Below are positions 28,039 to 39,500 of a DNA stretch of 39,569 nucleotides, one piece after another. The DNA comes from Flammeovirgaceae bacterium UBA4659 (GTDB lineage Bacteria > Bacteroidota > Bacteroidia > Cytophagales > Cyclobacteriaceae). Position 1 is the stretch's first letter. The number at the start of each line of letters is the position of its first letter. The position numbers and the translations under genes were made by a program. The stretch covers positions 1 to 39,569 of the forward strand of contig DHLV01000146.1 of NCBI GenBank assembly GCA_002405445.1, in the 5' to 3' direction. A model generated the notes under the pieces. That model saw only the letters and a list, made by a program, of their open reading frames with translations. It was not told the DNA's origin and did not search any database.

Positions 28039-29160
28039 ATGAGGTTGATCTTCTTTATGTTGTTGATTTTGCTTGTCACAGGCGTGTTTCGAGTGCGAGC
28101 CCAGGAACTAACGTGCGAGCAAACTTTGAATGAAGCCCAGTTGGAATTTGATGCCGGCCGGTTCTATGGGTTGCCCGCCATCCTCAAAACATGCCTCGAA
28201 GGTGGTTTCACCAATGAACAGCGTTTTCGTGCTTACTACATCCTCACCCAAGCGTACCTGGTACTAGATGACCCTATCGCTGCCGAAGATACCTACTTGA
28301 AACTACTAAAAGTAGATCCTGAGTTTCGTGCCTTTGTTGCTCGTGACCCGATTGACCTTTACTACCTCAGTAAGAAATTTAGTTCACGGCCGCGGTTTAC
28401 ACCTCATTATCGAATGGGTTTGAATGCTTCTTTTCCATCAACACTGGCAGATGTCACTACCTATTCAGGTAGCACCGAAAATGCCAACACCCTGCGTATC
28501 GGGTTTCCGATGCTCGGGGCAGGAATGGATTTTAACATCAACGACAATTGGGCAATTGGCGCTGAGGTCAATTTCGCACCCAAGACATACGGCATCGCTG
28601 CGAAGGGCATTTTCGGTAGTGATGACATCTCTGCCATTGAACGAAGCGTTGGGTTTGATTTTCCGATTTATGTCAAATACCAAAAAGACTCCGGACGCAT
28701 CAGGCCGTTCGGGTACGCAGGTTTTGCCTTCAATTTGTTGCTGTCGAGTTCTGCGACTATCGTTTCGAACGATCGCTTTTCTGATGGCCGGACCACCCCT
28801 TCGCAGGGTCCAGATAATGATTTCTTTTACAGCAGAAATACCCTTAACAGGTCGTTGGTTTTTGGTGGCGGGGTGAAGTACAAGATAGGGAAGAACTTTG
28901 TTTATGCTGATTTACGGTATATGCTGGGACTCAACAACATGGTGATACCTGATAGAAACTTTTATCAACAAAATGGTAGCGTGCTGTCTGAAACGGTTAC
29001 AACTTACGGCTATGTAACGGAGTTTTTTCGATTAGACAATCTGGCTTTGTCATTTGGATACGTGATGCCTATCTACTACCCAAGAAAATTGAAGAAAGTA
29101 AACACCGGTGGATTCTTCCGGAGCTTCCCCTGGATCAGGAAAAAAGCAAACGGGAAATGA
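28039..29160 (+). CDS. Outer-membrane beta-barrel protein with N-terminal TPR-like domain
   Basis: A 373-residue secreted protein. A signal peptide (residues 1 to about 21, ending VRAQ) is followed by a helical TPR-like part (about 25-105: LNEAQLEFDAGRFYGLPAIL, then YYILTQAYLVLDDPIAAEDT). An outer-membrane barrel of the OMP_b-brl_2 type runs from about 120 to the end, with alternating strands such as IRPFGYAGFAFNLLLSSS and FVYADLRYMLGLNNMV. It overlaps the next gene by ATGA and follows the nSTAND1 gene by 2 bases, strongly suggesting a single transcript. The TPR part would face the periplasm and could meet the WD40 propeller; that contact is inference. Confidence 0.82.
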   Translation: MRLIFFMLLILLVTGVFRVRAQELTCEQTLNEAQLEFDAGRFYGLPAILKTCLEGGFTNEQRFRAYYILTQAYLVLDDPIAAEDTYLKLLKVDPEFRAFVARDPIDLYYLSKKFSSRPRFTPHYRMGLNASFPSTLADVTTYSGSTENANTLRIGFPMLGAGMDFNINDNWAIGAEVNFAPKTYGIAAKGIFGSDDISAIERSVGFDFPIYVKYQKDSGRIRPFGYAGFAFNLLLSSSATIVSNDRFSDGRTTPSQGPDNDFFYSRNTLNRSLVFGGGVKYKIGKNFVYADLRYMLGLNNMVIPDRNFYQQNGSVLSETVTTYGYVTEFFRLDNLALSFGYVMPIYYPRKLKKVNTGGFFRSFPWIRKKANGK

Positions 29161-30464
29161 GGCGTATCATGTACATATCGATTTTACTGTCCGCGCTTGG
29201 TGGCTGTGATACACCAGAGTCACTCAAATCAAACGAAACAGATTATTTTTTGAAATATTATGGCCAGGAAGGCGAGCAAACAGGGGTTGATTTTGTGATC
29301 AATCCGGATGGGACGTTCGTATTACTGGGTAACTCACGAGCTCGCGCTGATTCAAGTTGGCAAATCTTCGTAGTTAAGATTGATGCGAAGGGAAAAACAA
29401 TTTGGCAAAAGACTTTTGGCTGGCCGTTAAATGACGAAGCGAAAGACATCGAGTTATTGAAAGACGGCAACCTGATTATTGCCGGCAACTCAGAAAAGAC
29501 CGTGGGTGAATACGATGTTTTTTTATGGAGAATCCGGCAAGACGGGACCTTGATTGATAATGTACGACAAGGCTTGCGTAGAGGCGCTGAAGAATTAGTT
29601 GAAAATGTAAGCTCCGTTACGGAAATATCACAAGGTTTAGTGAACCCTGGTGGCTTTATTGTGTCCGGATCTACAACTGGGGGTACTAATAAGCCAACAG
29701 ATTTGAGTGACGCCATGCACATGCGTTTTACAGATCAATTGATCTGGATTAGCGATGCCAGCGGAAACTGGAAATCCAAACCCACATTCGGAACAGTTGG
29801 TTTTGAAGGGACTGAAAGCGCAACGAAGGTCATTCAATTCAATTCGAACACTTATTATGTTTTTGGCACTTCGAATATTAAGAACGCAGGGCCGGGAAAC
29901 CCGGTAGGGAGTTTTGACTTTTGGTTTTACAGTTTGAGCGATCAAGCCAACCAACCGGTTGACAGTCGTTACTTTGGTGATGACAGTTACAATGAGCAAC
30001 TTCACAGCGTTACCCCTTCGCGCGGCACTACGGGATATCTTTTGACAGGTACTCAGATGAATCTGGCCAGCGTGGCCCAAGCGGATGTAGTGACAACATT
30101 ATTAAGTGTACCAATTTCGCTTACCTCACCAAAGGTATTTACTCTTACACTAGGGCTTGGCCTCGGGGATTTACGATCGAAATCAGCCTACCTCGGAGTG
30201 GGGCAAACAAACTACTGGGTTACTGCTAACAAAGAAGACGGTACTTCTGCGTCTATTGCTTTGGCTCAGGTGGATTCTAACCCAAAAAAAACATTTGATC
30301 GACTGCTTGGCGGCATTGGCGAAGACACAGCCGGGCCCGTGGCAGAATTACCTGACGGAAAAGTGGTGACAGTTGGCACAATGACAATCGGTGGATCCGC
30401 CACCACAGGGCAGCGGAAAATGGTTTTTATGAAATTGAATGCAAGTGGGCGATTAGCACCGTGA
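29157..30464 (+). CDS. Lipoprotein with beta-propeller-like repeats
   Basis: A 435-residue exported lipoprotein. The short signal MRRIMYISILLSALGGC has lipobox LGGC with lipidated Cys17. The acidic DTPES just after the cysteine resembles signals for surface display in Bacteroidota. The body has repeats of the form DG-x-hydrophobic-GNS and G-xx-W-Q/K-TFG (for example NPDGTFVLLGNSR, KGKTIWQKTFG, KDGNLIIAGNSEK, PDGKVVTVGTMTIGG), as in bacterial beta-propellers. I know no named family. The start overlaps the stop of the barrel gene (ATGA), so translation is coupled. A giant repeat gene starts 54 bases downstream. Confidence 0.78.
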   Translation: MRRIMYISILLSALGGCDTPESLKSNETDYFLKYYGQEGEQTGVDFVINPDGTFVLLGNSRARADSSWQIFVVKIDAKGKTIWQKTFGWPLNDEAKDIELLKDGNLIIAGNSEKTVGEYDVFLWRIRQDGTLIDNVRQGLRRGAEELVENVSSVTEISQGLVNPGGFIVSGSTTGGTNKPTDLSDAMHMRFTDQLIWISDASGNWKSKPTFGTVGFEGTESATKVIQFNSNTYYVFGTSNIKNAGPGNPVGSFDFWFYSLSDQANQPVDSRYFGDDSYNEQLHSVTPSRGTTGYLLTGTQMNLASVAQADVVTTLLSVPISLTSPKVFTLTLGLGLGDLRSKSAYLGVGQTNYWVTANKEDGTSASIALAQVDSNPKKTFDRLLGGIGEDTAGPVAELPDGKVVTVGTMTIGGSATTGQRKMVFMKLNASGRLAP

Positions 30465-30492
30465 ACCACGATGTTTTTTCATTTGAATTGGT

Positions 30493-30500
30493 TACTTTTG
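30493..30500 (+). promoter_or_regulatory. Candidate -7 box before the giant repeat gene (TACTTTTG)
   Basis: TACTTTTG matches TAnnTTTG exactly, 18 bases before the ATG at 30519. The base group 19 upstream is GATG, a poor -33 box. The giant gene may thus have its own promoter in addition to read-through from the lipoprotein gene. Confidence 0.4.
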
Positions 30501-30518
30501 AAGGATTGTGAACATTAA

Positions 30519-33500
30519 ATGTTTATAGAATTCCTTCCTGCATTTATGCTTGGACTTTTACGGCAGTTTATCCTCTTTCTGAAATCTCAGGCAAGTGCTC
30601 GTTTCTCAATATCTGTATTTCTTGCCCTATTTTTTGGTTTGTCTGCCTATGCTCAAACCACCACATGGACAGGGGGTGGTGGGGATTTTAATTTTCAAAA
30701 CCTTGCCAACTGGACGTTCAACGTGCCTGTCAATGGCAGTAACGTTGTCATCCCCACAGCGGTGGCGAGCGATATCACCAACGTACCTGCTCTTACGTTG
30801 GGTAACCTTACGATTCAAGGCACGTGTACGTTTGCGGCCGCAGTAAACGGCACATCATTAACCGTCAATGGGAACTTCACTGTAGATGCAGGCGTCACCT
30901 TCACCATCGGTGCTGGAAGTGCAAATTTCAATTTTCTTCTATCCCCATCATCGATGGGTGTAATCAACGGCACGGTTGTCATCAATTCCGATGCCACCAA
31001 TCGATCATTTCAGAACGATGGTAATTTGACAATTTCAAGTACGGGTTTGATAACAGATAATGGTGTCAATCCGAGCGATTTCACGTTATCCTCAGGGGCT
31101 ACGCTTCGCATCGGTTCAATTGATGGAATTACAGTTTCACCTTCAACTCTCGGTAGTATCACGGTGCTTGGCACGCGTAGTTTCTCATCCGTAGCAAACT
31201 ATGCCTATGCCGGGGTTGCGGCCCAACACGTTGGCAATGCCCTTCCCTCCACAGTCAACAGCCTCACCATTCAAAACGGGGGCGGTGTGGTTACGCTCGC
31301 CAACTCATTGACGATTACAAGTGGATTAACGATTTCCAGCGGTACACTTGATATTGCCAATCATGACATTATTTCTGTTGCATCAGTAACGCTCACCGGT
31401 TCCACGCTCACGTCATCTGGCTCCGGGGTGGTGAACCTGACTGGGAATATTTTGACCAACGCCAGTGCTGTTACAGCAACTATTGCAGCACCCTTGAATT
31501 TGGGAGTTTCTGATCGATTGGTTACTGTCGCGAGCGGGTCTTTGCTCAGTGATTTAACCATCAGTAGTGTCATTTCAGGGTCGCCAGGAGTGGGCATTTC
31601 CAAGGCAGGAGCAGGCACTCTTACGCTGGCAGGCGCGAATTCTTTTTCCGGTGCCATGCTTGTCAGCGCTGGCCGTTTAAAGATCGGTGCGACAGGGTCG
31701 GCCGGCAATGGCCCGCTGGGTACTACCGCCCAAGGTACTGTGGTAGCATCCGGTGCTACATTAGACCTACACGGATCGACACTAAGCAATGCTGAGCCTC
31801 TTACAATCAATGGCACCGGAATATCGAACAGTGGCGCTATTTCAAACACCGGTGCGGCAGCTTCCTATTCGGGCGAAATAACGTTGGCATCCAACAGCAG
31901 TATTGTCGCAAGCGTTGGCACGATTACTATTACCGGAAACATTTTGGGTGGCTTTGGCCTTACTTTGGCAGGGACATCGACCGGTGTGTTGAGCGGGTCG
32001 AAAACAGCCGGATCGGTTACAAAAGATGGCTCCGGCACTTGGACGCTGTCAAATGCCAATACTCATAGCGGGGGCACAACCTTGAATGCCGGAGTACTCA
32101 ATATCAATCATTCGAGTGCTTTGGGTTCTGTCGCCTCAATCTTTACCATCGCTGGTGGATCGTTTGACAATACATCCGGAAGCACGATCACAACACTCGA
32201 CTACCCCCTAATTTGGAATGGCGATTTTTCATTTTTGGCATCTCACGTGATAGACTTTGGCAGCGGTGCAATTTCATTGGGGGGTGATCGCGTGGTGACT
32301 ATCGTTGGGATGAACAACCTCGTATTGAGAGGTCCGTTGAGTGCCCCTACGTTCAATTTGACCAAAGCTGGCAATGGGCAGATCGTATTTGTTGCGAGCC
32401 CTGTGACGTTAAATTCTTTAATCTTGAATTCGGGCACATTCGTTAGCACTTCCAATAGTTTGACTCTTCATGGCAACTTATCGGTAGGCGCTGCAACTTT
32501 CAATCATAATGGCGGCACGGTAAATTTTGCCGGCAATGTTCCCCAATCTGTAGCAGGTGTAACCTATCAGACGATTTCTCTCAGTGGCACGGGCGTGAAG
32601 ACTGCGGCAGGAGATATCAATGCCGGTACGATGACGAATGGATCCACGCTGAATATGTCCACATTTAACCTGCCAGCAGGTTCTCTGAGTAACAGTGCCG
32701 GCACGATTCAATTTTCAGGGCCATCAAATGGCTTTGCAGTAGGAACGGGCACCATTGAATACAACGGGCCTTCGCAATCGGTAGGTCCCGGCTCGTACAC
32801 AAACCTCACCATTAACCAAACCTCTGGAGATGCATCTTTGGCTGGCGCGTCCTCTGTTGCCGGTACGCTGACATTGGGGTCAGGCAATTTAAATTTGGGT
32901 GTTAATCAACTTGTAATGGGAACGACTGCCACCATCACGGGGGCGTCTGGAGCGCGGTTTATCATCGCTACAGGGGGCGGAAGTTTACGCAAGAATTTTT
33001 CGGGTCCCGGGGCATTTACATTCCCAATCGGAGAAAATACCGGAGTTACTGAGCATTCGCCAATTTCTGTTGACTTTCAAACCGTTGGTGGCCCGTCTTT
33101 CATCACCGTTTCTGTGACCAATTCTAAACATCCAAGTAATAACAGTCCAACTAATTTTTTAAACCGGTATTGGACCATTTCTTCGGGCGCGTCAGGCACT
33201 GCCAATATTATCGCCAGCTATCCCACGGCAAGCGTCAATGGTACACAAACTGCCATCTCTTCGGGCCAATTGAACGGAGCATTCAACCAAATGTCAAATC
33301 CGTGGGTGAAGTTTAGTGCGTTGGGTGGAGGGATGCTTTCGGCCAATGGCTCTGTATTGAATGCAGCAACATCTACCATCATCACCGGCATTGAAGGATC
33401 TGTGCCCGTTGCAAATGCCGGACCTGATCGGTCGATTTGCAATAACACGAACGTGACGCTGGGTGCTTCGCCTACCGCCATAGGAGGCGCTGGTGGGTAT

Positions 33501-36500
33501 TCATACCAATGGTCACCGGCCACGAATTTAAACGCAACCAACGTTGCGAATCCTGTGTTTACTGCAACCACGGTCGGCACAACAACCTATACATTGTCGG
33601 TGACCGATGCAAACGGATTTGTGGCTACTGATGTTGTGGACGTTACAGTCAGCGCAATTCCCACCCCATCAATCACCGGTGTGAATTCAGTCTGCCTAGG
33701 ACAAACAGGAGTCAATTATACTACCTCGGCCAGTGGTAACGCGTTCAGTTGGACGGTAACAAATGGCATCATTACGTCAGGCTCCGGCAGCAATTCAATA
33801 TCGGTAACATGGACGGGTCCATCTCCTGGATCGGTCCAATTAACAGAAACTAATGCCACTACAACGTGCGCGGTTACCACTCCTGTTTTAAACGTAATTA
33901 TTAACCCTACCCCGGCACCAGTGATCAATGGAATTGATATTGTGTGTGCTAATCAAACGGGTGTTACGTACTCCACGGTATCTAACGTTGGGAGGTCATA
34001 TGCGTGGACGGTTTCTGGCGGCTCAATTGCCTCAGGATCCGGCACCAACTCCATAACGGTGAACTGGGGTGCTGCCGGTAGTGGAACTGTAAATCTTACG
34101 GAAACCATCACCTCCACAGGTTGCGCGGCCGCAGCATCAACATTCGATGTTATCGTCAATCCGTTGCCGATTCCAGCGATTGTCGGGTCAAATGCCGTGT
34201 GTGCGACCCAGCCGGGACTCACATATTCTACTGCGGCATCAGGCAACATATATTTGTGGGCGGTCTCCGGGGGTAACATCAATTCAGGACAGGGCACCAA
34301 CGCAATCAACGTAACGTGGGGTGGGGCAGGAGCAGGATCAATTCAACTCACTGAGACGATCGCTGCATCTGGTTGTGCGGTCACCACACCGCCCTTTGCC
34401 GTAACCATTAATTCTACGCCATCCCCCACCGTCTCAGGAGCAACAACTGTGTGCTCCGGGCAGGTTGGCGCGGTCTATTTAACACCACCCAACGCAAATC
34501 GATCGTACGCCTGGTCGGTGGTAGGTGGTAGCATCACATCGGGTGTCGGCACAAATGCCATCACAGTCACGTGGGGCGCGGCTGGTTCAGGATCAGTGAG
34601 CCTAACAGAGACCATTACAACCTCGGGGTGTGCCACTGTTGCAGCATCACTGTCGGTGACGATTAATGCATCCCCAACGCCAGCAATTTTTGGATTGAAC
34701 CCGGTTTGTTCGGGGCAGAGTGGCGCTATCTACACGACAGGGAGTTCAGGGAACACGTATGCATGGACAATTTCAGGAGGTTCTATTTCCGGGGGAGCCG
34801 GAACTAACTCCATATCGGTAGATTGGGGCGGCAGTGGAATTGGAACATTGCAATTGACTGAAACCAACACCACAACCTCGTGTGAGACCACTACAGCGGC
34901 ATACAACGTAACAATAAATCCCAGTCCGGCACCGGCTATTGTTGGGGTCAACTTGGTTTGCGCTAATCAAACCGGAGTAAACTACTCGACCCCACTCAAT
35001 GCTGGAAGGACATACACTTGGAGCGTTACCGGAGGATCGATCACGAGCGGTTCCGGCACAAATTCAATCGATGTTACATGGGGTGCTGCAGGGGCAGGCC
35101 TTGTGCAGCTGACTGAAAGAACTCTTTCGTCAGGCTGCTTAACCGTTGCGGCTCCGGTGTCAGTGACCGTTAATTCAAATCCGGCACCCTCGATCACGGG
35201 CTCTTCATCGGTATGCGCAAATGCACTTGCAGTTGCGTATTCGACCCCCGTTGCGCCTGGGCAAAACTACAATTGGACGGTTGTGGGGGGGAGCCTGATG
35301 GGCGGATCAGGCACCAATGCAATCACTGTAAATTGGGGGGCTGGCCCAACCGGCTCGGTGCAGTTACTTCAAACAAATCCAACAACCGGGTGTGCAACGC
35401 TCACGCCCTTGTACACCGTTACCATTAATCCTAACCCGGCTCCAGTGGTTTCTGGATTGAATACTGTTTGCGCGAACAGGACTGGCGTGGTATACACAAC
35501 GCCCACAATTGCAGGGCGCACTTACTTGTGGACAATCGCTGGCGGTACCATCACCGCGGGGTCCACCACCGCTTCGGCAACGGTGACTTGGGGAGCTGCC
35601 GGGGCAGGCACCCTTCAGGTTACAGAAACAATCACTGCGAGTGGTTGTGCAACTACCAGCGCAGTATATAATGTCACAAAAAATCCCAACCCAACGCCAG
35701 CGGTGAGCGGTGCGACTTCAGTGTGCACAAATGCATCGGGTATCACTTATTCGACAACGTTGGTAACTGGCAACACCTATAGCTGGTCACTTCCGAGCGG
35801 AGGCGGCACGATTACGAATGGCGGATCGACAGACCAGGCGACTGTTACTTGGACTACAGCGGGCGCTCGTACCGTACGCGTAACTGAGACCATTACGGCT
35901 ACCGGTTGTTCTGTTAATTCCGCAAACTATAACGTCACTGTTAACGCCAACCCGTCTCCCGTTATAACGGGAGCCAACACGGTGTGTTCAGGACAAACCG
36001 GTGTGTCCTATAGTACACCTACCATTGTTGGAAGAAGTTATGCATGGATTATTAGTGGTGGCACCATCGCATCCGGTGCAGGCACGGCTGCTATTACAGT
36101 CAACTGGGGGGCCGCAGGTGTTGGTACTCTGCAATTGACGGAGATCGTTAACGCCACAGGGTGCAATACCACGACAAACCTGTTCAATGTCAATATTAAT
36201 GCGAGCCCTGCGCCATCGATTGCCGGGCTGTCATCGGTTTGCTCGGGACAAACGGGCGTGGTTTACACTACGCCAAATGTGGTTGGCAATTCCTACACTT
36301 GGTCTGTAACGGGTGGGTCAATTACATCGGGATCAGGTACAAACACGATCACCGTTTCTTGGGGAGTTTCTGCTACGGGGAATGTGACCTTGACCGAGAC
36401 AGCGATTGCAACGGGATGTGCTGTAACTCAACCGATTTACAATGTTGTTATCAACTCCAACCCGACCCCGTCAATTGTTGGACCCAATAACGTCTGCGAA

Positions 36501-39500
36501 AACCAATCAGGTGCCACATACTCGACTGCACCTGGTGTGGGGAGAAGTTATGGATGGACAGTGACTGGCGGAACAATTGCTTCCGGGGCGGGCACCAGCA
36601 GCATTCAGGTAAACTGGGGTGCAGCTGGCACGGGCACCGTACAATTGACGGAGACAATTACCGCTTCATCCTGCGCTGTTACAACACCCGTATTGAATGT
36701 TACCATCAATGCAAGACCTACACCATCGATCACTGGACTAAGTTCAGTTTGTGCAAACCAATCAGGTGTGACCTATACTACACCGGCTTCAGGAAACATT
36801 TTTTTGTGGACAATCGTTGGTGGAAGTATTGTCTCCGGGGCAGGAACCAACTCAATCAGCGTGACGTGGGGGTTGCCTGGCACTGGAACCGTCACACTCA
36901 CAGAGATTTCTTTGGCCACGGGTTGCATCAATAACACGGCAGCATATAACGTTTCCATCATTGCCCAACCCAACCCAGTGATTTCCGGTAGCAACAGTGT
37001 ATGTGCAAATGATGTTGGAAGAGTTTACTCAGTGCCCCTTGCCGCTGGAAACACCTATAGCTGGATGGTCACGGGTGGCACCATCAATGGATCGTCAACC
37101 GGCAATTCGATCGTGGTAGATTGGGCTGCCGCAGCCCTTGGCTCCATTCAGGTAACTCAAACAGTTACTGTTACCGGATGTACGACTACCACGAGCCCGT
37201 ATACCGTTATTATCAACGCTCAGCCAGCCCCTGCAATATCTGGAAATAACAATGTTTGTGACAACCAAACTGGGGTCGTTTATTCAACGCCCCAAGTTCC
37301 TGGTAATTCTTATGCATGGTCTGTGCCTGGCGGCCTGATTACCAGTGGTAATGGTACAAACTCAATTACTGTCACCTGGAATGGCGCGGGCACAAGCTCC
37401 GTATCCCTTACTGAGACTGTCACAGCGACCGGCTGCTCCACAGTAGCACCCCCAATTAGCGTAACGGTGAATCAAAGACCCACTCCGGGAATAGTTGGCA
37501 ACAACACTGTTTGTGCCTTTGATTCAGGGAGGACATACTCAACTTCCTTCAGCTTGGGTAACTCGTACAGTTGGACTATTACAGGGGGAACCATCGTTGG
37601 CTCTACAACTGGCAATTCAGTGGTTGTAAGTTGGGGTGCCGCGGGCTTTGGTACCCTGCAAGTTGCTGAAACAGTCATTGCAACGGGTTGTACTGCCACT
37701 ACGCCTATTTATAATGTGACAATCAACGGCACACCCACGCCATCAATTGCAGGGTCAACGACTGTGTGTGCCAACCAAAATGCCGTGGTTTATTCAACTG
37801 CAAACAATGTGGGCAATTTGTACGGTTGGTCAGTTGCCGGGGGAACCATTACGTCCGGGCTGGGCACTCATGCTATTATCGTCAACTGGGGCGCAGCAGG
37901 CGTTGGAACTGTGACCGTTACTGAAGCTGTCATTGCAAGTGGCTGCTCGGTAACCACTTCACCACTCTCAGTAACGATTAACGCGACTCCGGCTCCGTCA
38001 ATCAGTGGGGCCAATGTGGTTTGTGCCAACGCGGTCGGCAAAGTATATTCAACTCCTTTCGTTGCAGGCAATTCTTACAATTGGTCTGTTGTGGGGGGAA
38101 CTATCAATGGTTCATCGACAACTAACTCTGTTACTGTTGATTGGGGAGCCGCAGGGGTTGGAATAATTACCCTTACTGAGTCAATCATTGCAACAGGTTG
38201 CTCCGTGGTGACTTCTCCATACAGTGTCACGATCAACCCATTACCTGCACCGGTCGTCACAGGCTTGGCGACAGTTTGCTCCAACCAAACTGGGGTCACG
38301 TATTCAACAACGCCCTCAGTTGGGAACAGTTACACTTGGGGAGTTGTCGGAGGCACAATAGTATCGGGCGCGGGAACAAATTCGGTGATTATTAACTGGG
38401 GTGGTGCAGGTACCGGAACGGTTACAGTTACAGAGTCGGTCCCCTCCAGCAGTTGCTCAACTAGTACTAGCCCTTTTTCAGTAATTATTAATCCTGCACC
38501 TACTCCGGTGGTGGTGGGCAATAATACAGTTTGCGCCAACGAAACAAAGATATTTACGACTCCGCTCGTACTCGGAAATACTTACAGTTGGTCTGTGGCA
38601 GGCGGAACCATTATTGGCGGGTCAAACAGTAATTCTGTAACTGTCACATGGGGGTCGTCCGGAACCGGTACCTTGCAGGTTACCGAGTCAGCTGGATGTG
38701 TTTCAATTTCTTCCCCTTTTAATGTTACGATAAATCCAAATCCTGCTCCTGTGATCACAGGCATTTCCAGTGTCTGTGCGAATCAGGCTGGAGTTGTGTA
38801 CTCAACCCCCAATGTTACAAGTAACATGTATTCGTGGGTAGTCACGGGGGGCGCAGTTGTTGCCGGTGGTGGCACCAATGCAGTTACAATCAATTGGGGC
38901 TCGGCCGGAAGCGGGTCAGTGACAGTCACCCAAACAATCTCATCGTCCGGCTGCGCCATTACTACTCCTCCCATGCTGGTGAGTATCGGCCCTGGCGCGG
39001 TCGTCAATGCAGGTGCAGATGCCGAAATTTGTATTGGGCTCCCTTTTGATTTGGCTTCCCGTGGGGCAGGCGTTGCTACGGCATCTGACTTTACCTCACT
39101 GGCTTGGACCGGAGGCACCGGTTTATTTTCAAATCCATCAATTTTGAACCCTGTATATACACCCGGTGTGGGTGAAGTAGGCAACGTAACACTCACCCTT
39201 ACGGCAAACGGTGCTGGTCTTTGTCCTGCCGTAGTCGACCAATTTGTGTTGAAGGTCACGCCAACTCCTGTAGCAAACGCAGGTAGCGATTCGGAAATTT
39301 GTCAAGGAGGTGTTTTCGGCTTTTTTAGTCAGGCTATACCAGCGACCGCCTCCAACTTTAGCTCGTTGTTGTGGACAAAAACAGGGGGCGCGGGCACGAT
39401 TGTCAACGCGAATACTTTATCACCCACATATCTTCCGGGCGTTGGAGAAACTGGCACCATCACTTTCACCCTCACCGCTGTGAGTTTAGGTTCTTGTGCG

